Assembly (NCBI GenBank): GCA_964393835.1
Contig: CAYMUN010000018.1
Location: 1-14,386, forward strand
Direction of reading: 5' to 3'
Length of the DNA stretch: 14,386 bases
Source of the DNA: CAYMUN01 sp964393835
GTDB lineage: Bacteria > Patescibacteriota > Saccharimonadia > Saccharimonadales > UBA4665
The position numbers were made by a program, and so were the translations under genes. The notes beneath the pieces are model-generated. The model saw only the letters and a list, made by a program, of their open reading frames with translations. It was not told where the DNA came from and made no database searches. Below, in pieces: positions 1 to 6,025 of the stretch; position 1 is the stretch's first letter, and each line of letters opens with the position of its first letter.

Positions 1-28
1 AAGTTGCTATTCTAGCAAATAAATGTCT

Positions 29-58
29 TTGTGTCAATACTTTAAAACATTTTATAAT
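29..58 (+). promoter_or_regulatory. Promoter-like sequence overlapping the dprA start
   Basis: TTGTGT at 29-34 and TATAAT at 53-58 are separated by 18 bp. The -10 box is perfect and the -35 box matches only its TTG half. The -10 overlaps the annotated ATG, so a transcript from it would begin inside dprA. It may be fortuitous in AT-rich DNA. Confidence 0.3.
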
Positions 59-923
59 GAATATCAAGAAGCTTACGCTTGAATCACCAGACTATCCAGA
101 GATACTGCGGCAACGTTGGGGCAAGCCTGCGCAATTGTACGTAGCCGGGGACAGGTTTGAGGAACTACTAAAACGGCCGCGGGTCGCTATAGTCGGCAGC
201 CGCAAGATTACGACCTATGGCCAGCAAGTTACTAGGCAGCTAGCACGCGAGTTAGCCGAGCAGGGAATAGTCATCATTAGCGGCCTGGCTTACGGTGTTG
301 ATGCTTTGGCGCATCAGGCGACCGTCGAAGCCGGCGGCCTGGCCATCGCGGTGCTCCCCAGTCCGCTTGATAACATCGTGCCGGCCGACAACCGGCAGCT
401 GGCACGACAAATCCTCGAGCTGGGCGGCGCCCTGGTGAGCGAATATGATCCCGGCGACATTCCCTTTATCCAAAACTTCATTGCCCGCAACCGTATCGTC
501 TCCGGCCTGTCCGACCTGGTGCTCATCACCGAGGCCACCGAGAAAAGCGGCAGCCTGCACACCGCTAATTTCGCCGGCAAACAAAACGTCAACGTCCTGG
601 CGGTACCAGGTAATATCACCACCGGCAGTTCGGCTGGCACCAACAATTTAATCAAAACCAGCCGGGCAGGGGCCGTCACTAATTACAAAGACATCTTGCA
701 TCACCTCCACCTCAAAGATCATCGGACGGTGGCCCGCGAAGTCCGCGGCCGAAACGCTCACGAGCAGCGGGTGCTCGACCTAATGCTGCAAGGAATTACT
801 GATGGTGACCAACTGTTAGAGCATAGCCGTTTAGACATCAGTCAATTTAGCCAAGTTCTGACTATGCTGGAGATTGGCAGCAAAATCCGGCCGCTCGGCG
901 CCAACCACTGGGCCATCTACTAA
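57..923 (+). CDS. dprA: DNA-processing protein DprA (Smf)
   Basis: Cytoplasmic single-strand DNA binding protein that, in the family, protects incoming DNA during natural transformation and loads RecA. The 288 residues match the usual two-domain form. A Rossmann-like DprA fold covers about residues 10-215, with VGSRK at 46-50, SGLAYGVDALAH at 75-86, FIARNRIVSGLSD at 141-153, an EATEKSGSLHTA segment at 159-170, AVPGN at 182-186 and GTNNLI at 194-199. A C-terminal winged helix follows, about 228-288. It lies upstream of topA, a pairing common in bacteria. No Shine-Dalgarno sequence precedes the ATG. A TATAAT hexamer at 53-58 overlaps this ATG, so either that box is a chance match or the start is unusual. 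No in-frame ATG, GTG or TTG occurs before the conserved fold, so ATG 57 is kept. Identity is secure; the exact start is less so. Confidence 0.95.
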   Translation: MNIKKLTLESPDYPEILRQRWGKPAQLYVAGDRFEELLKRPRVAIVGSRKITTYGQQVTRQLARELAEQGIVIISGLAYGVDALAHQATVEAGGLAIAVLPSPLDNIVPADNRQLARQILELGGALVSEYDPGDIPFIQNFIARNRIVSGLSDLVLITEATEKSGSLHTANFAGKQNVNVLAVPGNITTGSSAGTNNLIKTSRAGAVTNYKDILHHLHLKDHRTVAREVRGRNAHEQRVLDLMLQGITDGDQLLEHSRLDISQFSQVLTMLEIGSKIRPLGANHWAIY

Positions 924-998
924 AGCGCGCGGATACAGTAAACCGTTGTTTGCGCGATCACTATTTGTCGTCTGCCTGCATGGGACTGAGAAGGCATC

Positions 999-1067
999 TG
1001 TTAAATGTATATACACTTAGTAAAATACAACAGAGGTGGCCAGCGTTATTTGTATATACATTTAACA
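999..1067. repeat. Perfect 17-bp inverted repeat carrying two TGTATATACA palindromes
   Basis: The arms at 999-1015 and 1051-1067 are exact reverse complements, separated by 35 bp. Each arm contains the self-complementary decamer TGTATATACA (1006-1015 and 1051-1060), flanked by AAA or TTT. The unit therefore looks like two binding sites for a dimeric repressor or activator in mirrored orientation, or a long hairpin in RNA. It lies 76 bp downstream of the dprA stop and about 40 bp upstream of the -10 box of the small membrane protein gene. The palindromes are directly visible; the operator role is inferred. Confidence 0.65.
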
Positions 1068-1091
1068 TACAGACCAAAGAGAGGGTGTGAG

Positions 1092-1114
1092 ATAAACCAT
1101 TCCAGGTTTATAAT
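1092..1114 (+). promoter_or_regulatory. -10 box of the small membrane protein gene with overlapping inverted repeat
   Basis: A perfect TATAAT lies at 1109-1114, ending six bases before ATG 1121, so transcription should begin at or next to the start codon (leaderless mRNA). No good -35 box is seen at the normal distance. A 7-bp inverted repeat, ATAAACC (1092-1098) and GGTTTAT (1105-1111), covers the spacer and enters the -10 box, where a bound regulator would block RNA polymerase. Confidence 0.55.
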
Positions 1115-1120
1115 CGAGTT

Positions 1121-1291
1121 ATGAAGCTCATGATTTATCTGGGTATTGCTATCGGCGGTACGCTCGGCGGCTGGCTCGGGGCAGTCATGGATCACGGTAA
1201 CTGGTTTGGTCTCGCGAGTATCCTGCTCAGCGGCGTCGGCTCCCTGATCGGTATCTGGGTCGGCTACAAAGCCGGCCAAAACCTCGGCTGA
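1121..1291 (+). CDS. Small two-helix glycine-zipper membrane protein
   Basis: A 56-residue protein starting MKLMIYLGIAIGG and ending KAGQNLG, followed by TGA. Two hydrophobic stretches, about residues 4-23 and 30-49, are rich in spaced glycines (GIAIGGTLGGWLGA and SGVGSLIGIWVG), the GxxxG pattern that packs helices in membranes. The short loop DHGNWFG joins them. It is predicted to be an inner-membrane hairpin. It has no recognised family or assignable function; a loose resemblance to AtpZ/AtpI-like two-helix proteins is noted but not supported by any motif. It sits between dprA and topA on the same strand, with its own -10 box six bases upstream of the ATG and no Shine-Dalgarno sequence. Third-position GC bias and the perfect promoter fit support its being a real gene. 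Confidence 0.7.
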   Translation: MKLMIYLGIAIGGTLGGWLGAVMDHGNWFGLASILLSGVGSLIGIWVGYKAGQNLG

Positions 1292-1305
1292 GACCAGAGG
1301 GTATT

Positions 1306-1317
1306 CTTATATATAAG
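1306..1317 (+). promoter_or_regulatory. Probable topA -10 region within a 12-bp palindrome
   Basis: CTTATATATAAG is a perfect palindrome and contains TATAAG/TATATA as a likely -10 box, giving a leader of about 30 nt before ATG 1357. A small hairpin (GCATTC 1320-1325 with GAATGC 1333-1338) would lie at the start of the mRNA. No convincing -35 box is visible. The palindrome could also be a regulator site. Confidence 0.4.
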
Positions 1318-1346
1318 TTGCATTCTGCCGGCGAATGCGCTTAGAT

Positions 1347-1350
1347 GGAG
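1347..1350 (+). promoter_or_regulatory. Shine-Dalgarno sequence fixing the topA start
   Basis: GGAG lies six bases before ATG 1357. It overlaps the in-frame upstream ATG at 1345, which therefore cannot use it. This supports 1357, giving the family-typical N-terminus MAKNLVIVESPAKAK. Confidence 0.7.
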
Positions 1351-1356
1351 TACATC

Positions 1357-3660
1357 ATGGCGAAGAATTTAGTTATCGTAGAGAGTCCGGCCAAAGCCAA
1401 AACCATCGAGAAATTCCTTGGCAAGGACTACGTCGTTAAGAGCAGTTTTGGCCATATCCGCGACCTGCCTAAAAAGGGTCTTAACATCGATATCGAAAAG
1501 AACTTCGCGCCGCATTATGAGATCAGCGCCGACAAAAAAAAGGTCGTAGCCGAGCTCAAAAAGGCCGCTGCCGGCAGTGAAGTCTGGCTGGCTTCTGACG
1601 AAGACCGCGAGGGAGAGGCTATCGCCTGGCACCTGACCCATGCCCTCAAACTCAACCCGGCTCAGACAAAACGCATCGTTTTTCACGAAATTACCAAAAC
1701 CGCTATCGAGGCGGCTATCAAAAACCCCCGTACCGTTGATCTGCAACTGGTTGACGCCCAGCAGGCGCGACGTATCCTCGACCGATTAGTGGGCTACGAA
1801 TTATCCCCCGTCCTCTGGAAAAAAGTCCGTACCGGCCTGAGCGCCGGCCGCGTCCAATCGGTGGCCGTACGGCTAATTGTCGAGCGAGAGCGGGAGATTA
1901 AAGAGTTCCAAGCCGAAAGCTCGTTTAAGGTCACGGCCGTATTTACAGCCGATGGTCACGAGGTACCTGCCGAACTCCAGGTTAAACTACCAGAGGCTAA
2001 AGCCGCTGAAGCCTGGCTCCAGGCGGTCGTGCCAGCTACCTATAAAATTGCTGATATCGAGCTCAAACCAGGCTCTCGGAGTCCAGGAGCACCATTCACC
2101 ACCAGCACCTTGCAGCAGGAGGCCAGTCGCCGCTTAGGCTATAGCGTTCGACAAACCATGACCCTGGCCCAGCGGCTGTATGAAGCCGGGCATATCACGT
2201 ATATGCGTACCGACAGCACGCTCTTGTCGGGGCAAGCCATTAGTGCCGCTGAGCAATACATTAAAAAGACTTACGGTGACAAATACCACCAAGTACGACA
2301 GTACAAGACTAAGAATTCCAGTGCCCAAGAGGCCCATGAGGCGATTCGACCGACCGACTTTACCAAAACCAGCGGCGGTGACGACGACCAGCAAAAAAAG
2401 ATCTACCAGTTGATTTGGCAGCGGGCTTTGGCCAGCCAAATGAGTCCCGCCCAGCTAGAGCGCACTGAGGTAACGATTGATATTAGCACCCGGCCCGAAA
2501 AGTTTATTGCCAAAGGTGAGATCCTCCGGTTTGACGGCTTTATAAAGGTATATGGCGGCGGTAAAGACGATACGCTCCTGCCGGCACTCAAAGCCGGTCA
2601 GACACTCCAGGCACAGTCTCTGACGGCCACTGAGACCTTTACCCGGCCATCCGCCCGCTATTCCGAAGCCATGCTGGTCAAAAAGCTTGAAGAACTGGGT
2701 ATCGGGCGCCCCAGTACCTACGCGCCAACCATTTCGACCATTCAAACCCGAGGTTACGTCGAAAAAACCGATCTGGAGGGAATGGAGCGGGAAGTCACTG
2801 AGATCAAGCTGGAGCAGGGAGCGGTAAGCACTTCAAAATCCACGGTTATTACCGGGGCCGACCGAAGTAAACTCGTCCCTACCGGTATCGCCGACGTAGT
2901 GACTGATTTCCTGGTCAAATATTTCCCCAGTATCGTCGACTACGATTTCACCGCGCGGGTAGAGGCTGACTTTGACAAGATCGCCGAGGGCAAAGAGACC
3001 TGGGAAAAGATGATCGGCGACTTTTATAAGGGCTTCCACCCCTTAGTAGAGCAATCAGCGGATATCTCTCGGAGTGAGGTTTCCCAAGCCCGCGAGCTGG
3101 GTACCGATCCTAAATCAGGGGAGCCGATCTATTCGCGCTTTGGTCGTTACGGCCCGATGCTCGTCAAAGGCGATATCGCCGATGAGACCAAAAAACCGGC
3201 TTTCGCGCCTTTGCCAGCCGGCACTACTATCGATACCGTGACCTTGGAGCAAGCCCTAGAAATGTTTAAGCTGCCTCGAGTAGTCGGCACGACTGCTGAT
3301 GGCCAGGAAATTAAAGCCAACCTCGGCCGTTTCGGCCCTTACGTCCAAGTCGATAAGACATTTGTATCGATAAAACCACTCGATCCGTTTACTATTACCG
3401 AGGCCGAAGCCCGGGAGCTATACGAGCAAAAGCTGGCCAAGGACGCTGCTAAACATATTGCTGAATTTGCCAGCGGCATTAAGATTCTCAATGGCCCCTA
3501 TGGCCCCTATATCACTGACGGCAAAAAAAATGCCCGGATTGCCAAAGACACCGATCCTACAAAAATAACAGAGGCCGAAGCCAAAAAACTCTTAGCCGAG
3601 GCACCTGTTAAAAAGCGCGGCGGCTTTAAGCGTGGTAAGCGCACTACCAAAGCCAAATAG
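1357..3660 (+). CDS. topA: DNA topoisomerase I (type IA)
   Basis: Relaxes negatively supercoiled DNA by transient single-strand cleavage. Starting at ATG 1357 (RBS-supported) the protein has 767 residues. An N-terminal Toprim domain has VESPAKAKTIEKFLG with the catalytic Glu9 and DEDREGE with Asp81, Asp83 and Glu85 for the metal ion. The active-site tyrosine is Tyr282 in GHITYMRTDST. The LGIGRPSTYAPTI motif of the cleavage core follows. The C-terminus has no cysteine at all (none in the whole protein), so the zinc ribbons of E. coli TopA are replaced by three Gly-Tyr/Phe-Gly-Pro repeats (SRFGRYGPML, LGRFGPYVQ, NGPYGPYIT) and a lysine/arginine-rich tail. It lies downstream of dprA. Identity is certain. 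Confidence 0.97.
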   Translation: MAKNLVIVESPAKAKTIEKFLGKDYVVKSSFGHIRDLPKKGLNIDIEKNFAPHYEISADKKKVVAELKKAAAGSEVWLASDEDREGEAIAWHLTHALKLNPAQTKRIVFHEITKTAIEAAIKNPRTVDLQLVDAQQARRILDRLVGYELSPVLWKKVRTGLSAGRVQSVAVRLIVEREREIKEFQAESSFKVTAVFTADGHEVPAELQVKLPEAKAAEAWLQAVVPATYKIADIELKPGSRSPGAPFTTSTLQQEASRRLGYSVRQTMTLAQRLYEAGHITYMRTDSTLLSGQAISAAEQYIKKTYGDKYHQVRQYKTKNSSAQEAHEAIRPTDFTKTSGGDDDQQKKIYQLIWQRALASQMSPAQLERTEVTIDISTRPEKFIAKGEILRFDGFIKVYGGGKDDTLLPALKAGQTLQAQSLTATETFTRPSARYSEAMLVKKLEELGIGRPSTYAPTISTIQTRGYVEKTDLEGMEREVTEIKLEQGAVSTSKSTVITGADRSKLVPTGIADVVTDFLVKYFPSIVDYDFTARVEADFDKIAEGKETWEKMIGDFYKGFHPLVEQSADISRSEVSQARELGTDPKSGEPIYSRFGRYGPMLVKGDIADETKKPAFAPLPAGTTIDTVTLEQALEMFKLPRVVGTTADGQEIKANLGRFGPYVQVDKTFVSIKPLDPFTITEAEARELYEQKLAKDAAKHIAEFASGIKILNGPYGPYITDGKKNARIAKDTDPTKITEAEAKKLLAEAPVKKRGGFKRGKRTTKAK

Positions 3661-3759
3661 TTGTTGGTCAGTAAAGGGAGTGGCCTGGTAGTATTTTTAC
3701 AACATAGAATACGCGTGGCTGTCAGGAATGTGCTACAATAAATTAAGACCGGGAAAGTG

Positions 3760-3788
3760 TTGACTTTTAAAATCTTTAGTTTTATAAT
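3760..3788 (+). promoter_or_regulatory. Strong sigma-70 type promoter of the HARE-HTH gene
   Basis: TTGACT (3760-3765), 17 bp, then TATAAT (3783-3788): the best promoter match in the window. The predicted +1 near 3795 gives a leader of about 36 nt with a GAGGAAG Shine-Dalgarno sequence at 3815-3821. Short arms TTAGT (3776-3780) and ACTAA (3793-3797) flank the -10 box and could form an operator, though five bases is weak. An extended -10-like TGCTACAAT lies further upstream, near 3731-3740. Confidence 0.8.
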
Positions 3789-3830
3789 ACATACTAACGT
3801 TTTGATAATTATTCGAGGAAGAAATAACGT

Positions 3831-4871
3831 ATGGCCCAAACTCCAGCAGCAACCGAGCAGAATACCGAAAAACTAGTCACTGACGTGCTGGCTACTATCG
3901 ACCGCGAACGAGAGCGAGAAATCGTCGCTCGCCGGTTTGGCCTGTTTGATCGCAAGGAGACCCTAGAGCAAATCGGTGAAATGCTTGGCATCACCCGAGA
4001 GCGTGTCCGTCAGCTGGAAAAATCCGTTGTTACCCGCCTGCGGGGCGCGGCAGAGCAGGGTAGCCTGCCGCATGTCGCTGAGTTTCAGGGACGAATCCTC
4101 ACCTTACTGCATAATTCCGGCGAAGTTAGCCGCGTATCAGAGCTGACCGCTAAAATCAGCGACAAACCTACCCGCGAAGAGCAAGCCCGCGTCGCGTTTC
4201 TCAGCCAGCTCGGCCCGGAACTGGCTGTCGTCCAAGAAGACGACAATTTTTATTACAGCGTCGGTGTCCGCGAAGTTCGCGACGAAAAAGCTCTCAAAGC
4301 CCGGGTTGGCCAGCTCATTGACACTATTAAGCAGATTGGCGAGCCCAAAAGCATCCAAGACATTGCCAAGGCCGCCGGCCTCGACAGTGTAGCTCAGGCG
4401 GCCGCCCTGGCCAGCACTTCCAAGCACTTGGCCACTTTGAACGGCCGCTGGGGCCTGGTCAAATGGCCGATGGTCAATCCTAAAAACATCCGCGACAAGA
4501 TCTACGTAATCCTCAAAGAAAACGGCAAGCACATGCACTTCAACGAAATCGCCGAAGCAATCAAGGGCAGTGAGTTTAAACGCAAAGATGTTACTACCCA
4601 GGCTATCCATAACGAACTTATCAAAGACAAGCGCTTCGTGCTGATCGGCCGGGGTATCTACGCCCTCAAAGAATGGGGTTACGAAAAAGGCACTGTCGCC
4701 GACATCATTACCGAAGTCTTGCGCCAAGCCAACGAGCCATTGCACCGCGACGAAATCGTTAAGCGCGTCCTCAAGAGCCGCTTCGTCAAAGAGACCACAA
4801 TCCTACTGAATCTCCAGGGCAAACCGCAGTTCAAGCGCGTAGCCAAAGCCACCTACGCTCTCGCGGAGTAG
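3831..4871 (+). CDS. Sigma-70 region 4 / HARE-HTH domain protein, RNA polymerase delta-like
   Basis: A 346-residue probable transcription factor. Residues about 15-72 form a sigma region 4-like domain with helix-turn-helix ETLEQIGEMLGITRERVRQL at 43-62. Residues about 218-283 form a HARE-HTH winged helix (RDKIYVILKENGKHMHFNEI and following, ending GRGIYALKEWGY), the fold of the Firmicutes RNA polymerase delta subunit. A second winged-helix-like unit fills 286-345, and the middle (80-210, ending RWGLVKWP) probably holds more. Sigma region 2 is absent, so it cannot melt a -10 element as a sigma factor does. Proteins of this build are, from memory, widespread in CPR genomes and of unknown function. 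It has a strong promoter and good RBS and is followed 5 nt later by the next gene. Domain calls are firm; a role as an RNA polymerase-bound accessory factor is inferred. Confidence 0.85.
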   Translation: MAQTPAATEQNTEKLVTDVLATIDREREREIVARRFGLFDRKETLEQIGEMLGITRERVRQLEKSVVTRLRGAAEQGSLPHVAEFQGRILTLLHNSGEVSRVSELTAKISDKPTREEQARVAFLSQLGPELAVVQEDDNFYYSVGVREVRDEKALKARVGQLIDTIKQIGEPKSIQDIAKAAGLDSVAQAAALASTSKHLATLNGRWGLVKWPMVNPKNIRDKIYVILKENGKHMHFNEIAEAIKGSEFKRKDVTTQAIHNELIKDKRFVLIGRGIYALKEWGYEKGTVADIITEVLRQANEPLHRDEIVKRVLKSRFVKETTILLNLQGKPQFKRVAKATYALAE

Positions 4872-4876
4872 TCTTA

Positions 4877-5422
4877 ATGACATCACCAGAGCCGGCCGAG
4901 AAACGGATTGGTCAGCTACAAACCATCAATGAATTTTTCCAAGAAACGATAGAAAGCCTACTGCACGAAAATTTGGAACTTGTGATAAGCAGCGCCCCTG
5001 ACGCGCGCCGTAACAGTGAAGTATTGCATGTGCTAGAGTCCAATCCACGGCCCCGGGTGCCTCTGGAATATAACTATGTTTATCATACCGTCGATACTAC
5101 TACGCAAACTAGTCGACATGGCATCTATTTGGCAAAGCATCCATCGATTCGACCCCATCGCCGGGCTTTTTTTGATCAAGACAGCCGGCATTACTTTGCC
5201 GACCAGGATAGCGTCATTGTCCGCGTTGATACAGTAGACACTATGGATCTATATGAATTCCTCCGGGGCCAGGCCCTCAGCCCCTCACAAGTAGTTGACC
5301 CAGAAGTAGCGGCTCTGATAGCTGATTTTCGTAAAGACTTATCTACCATCCAAAATGGGAAATTTGTGAAGCCGCTCAGTAATCAAGTCCACCGATATAT
5401 CGATGTCAATCCGCCACGCTAA
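4877..5422 (+). CDS. Uncharacterised 181-residue protein, co-transcribed with the HARE-HTH gene
   Basis: Not recognised. It starts five bases after the previous stop, with GGAG at 4865-4868 inside the end of that gene, so it is translationally coupled. The protein is soluble, without signal peptide or membrane segment, and contains no cysteine or tryptophan. The first 45 residues are predicted helical (IGQLQTINEFFQETIESLL). A central part has alternating beta-type segments with many His, Arg, Asp and Tyr (VYHTVDTTTQTSRHGIYLAK, RAFFDQDSRHYFADQD), and a helical C-terminal third follows. No catalytic signature could be assigned. Codon choice looks a little more AT-rich than in its neighbours. 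The tight coupling suggests a shared process or complex with the HARE-HTH protein. Confidence 0.8.
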   Translation: MTSPEPAEKRIGQLQTINEFFQETIESLLHENLELVISSAPDARRNSEVLHVLESNPRPRVPLEYNYVYHTVDTTTQTSRHGIYLAKHPSIRPHRRAFFDQDSRHYFADQDSVIVRVDTVDTMDLYEFLRGQALSPSQVVDPEVAALIADFRKDLSTIQNGKFVKPLSNQVHRYIDVNPPR

Positions 5423-5538
5423 TATACAAAATACGAACATAAACCAAGCTTAATTCCATGACAGTGCATGGCCATAATTAATTACCAGACGTCGAGTTAG
5501 GGCAGTGACTAAAAACCTGCTTGTGACGAACTCACGCT

Positions 5539-5585
5539 AAAAAAATCAGGCTAGTCGCTAAAGGGCAGACGATTAGTTTTAGCGA
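5539..5585 (-). terminator. Hairpin followed by U run, minus strand
   Basis: TCGCTAAA and TTTAGCGA (5555-5562 and 5578-5585) form a perfect eight-pair stem. In the minus direction nine bases follow it and then seven U (5545 to 5539). The gap before the U run is longer than in a standard intrinsic terminator. It could stop read-through from ftsQ, which has no clear terminator directly behind it, or end a minus-strand RNA. Confidence 0.3.
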
Positions 5586-5659
5586 TGCGAGTCATAGACA
5601 TGATGTCGCACAATGTATATTTTACGACTCGGATGTTAGTTTTAAAGATGGCACCGATA

Positions 5660-5780
5660 CCCCTGCTGTAGGGGAGTTATTGGAGCCTGGCCCTCATTTA
5701 GGCTCGGGCTCAAGCAGCGTCTCCACTGCGTACCTCACACACTGGTACTCTTAGTGTGTCTCTTCAGTTGTTAGCTCCCC
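5660..5780. ncRNA. Possible structured RNA, cloverleaf-like, orientation unresolved
   Basis: Read on the plus strand, GGGGAGTTA (5671-5679) can pair with TAGCTCCCC (5772-5780), nine pairs with one G-U. It encloses three hairpins: GAGCCT 5683-5688/AGGCTC 5700-5705, GCAG 5714-5717/CTGC 5726-5729, and ACACACT 5737-5743/AGTGTGT 5753-5759. The 5' strand of the closing stem can alternatively pair with CCCCT (5660-5664) to form a five-pair hairpin with AGGGG (5670-5674), excluding the closing stem. A mirrored fold exists on the minus strand. No known family was recognised; only conserved base changes would confirm it as an RNA. Confidence 0.35.
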
Positions 5781-5854
5781 CGGAGTCTCTAAAGCGCCTA
5801 GTGTCCGACTGTGATTTACAACACTATTTGACTTTTCCACAGTTCTGCCGTGAA

Positions 5855-5905
5855 ACTATACCTTTTTGGGCATTGTTTAAAAATTTTATAGTCCCCTGTT
5901 TTTTT
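5855..5905 (+). terminator. Possible intrinsic terminator, plus strand
   Basis: ACTATA (5855-5860) pairs with TATAGT (5887-5892), and inside it TTTTT (5863-5867) with AAAAA (5879-5883). A run of seven T follows at 5899-5905, six bases after the stem. The stem is AT-rich and the gap to the T run is long, so this is a weak candidate. It could end transcripts of the HARE-HTH unit or of a plus-strand RNA from the hairpin region. Confidence 0.3.
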
Positions 5906-5923
5906 AGGTATTAAATAAAATAT

Positions 5924-5975
5924 TTGACATTTACCCTGCTCTGTATGTTTATATAGTTTTTTTAATTATTGGCAA
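5924..5975. promoter_or_regulatory. Overlapping promoter-like elements facing both ways
   Basis: Plus strand: TTGACA (5924-5929), 18 bp, TTTATA (5948-5953). Minus strand: TTGCCA (5975-5970), 16 bp, TATAAA (5953-5948). The two use the same -10 hexamer read on opposite strands. The minus one would transcribe the hairpin-rich intergenic region; the plus one would run antisense into the 3' end of ftsQ. AT-rich DNA often produces such matches by chance. Confidence 0.35.
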
Positions 5976-6025
5976 CTTTCATTATATTGAACAAATACCG
6001 AACTGGCGGGGCAGCAGAACAGGGG

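Larger units (their letters stand above)
5423..6025. other. 603-bp intergenic region with many hairpins, no gene seen
   Basis: The region lies between the stop of the 181-residue gene and the stop of ftsQ, whose units converge here. No open frame resembling a gene was found. The left part (5456-5660) has scattered hairpins: CCATG 5456-5460/CATGG 5467-5471, TCGCTAAA 5555-5562/TTTAGCGA 5578-5585, CGAGTC 5588-5593/GACTCG 5625-5630, GACAT/ATGTC near 5597-5607. The centre (5660-5780) is a cloverleaf-like cluster and the right end (5880-5995) is AT-rich with promoter-like boxes. The signatures of tmRNA, RNase P RNA, SRP RNA and tRNA were looked for on both strands and not found. Confidence 0.6.

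Noticed and set aside
1345..1356. Upstream in-frame ATG for topA (771-residue form)
   Set aside because: GGAG overlaps this codon and is correctly spaced for ATG 1357, and family members begin MAKNLVIVESPAKA.
4137..4745. 202-residue open frame on the minus strand
   Set aside because: It lies antisense inside the HARE-HTH gene, which has clear domains, a promoter and an RBS. Its composition is that of a reverse-complement shadow.
5423..6025. tmRNA, RNase P RNA, SRP RNA, 6S RNA or tRNA in the large gap
   Set aside because: The conserved ends of tmRNA, the GAGGAAAGUC and ACAGAA type blocks of RNase P, the SRP loop motif and a T-arm sequence were looked for on both strands and not found. Only an unnamed structured RNA remains possible.
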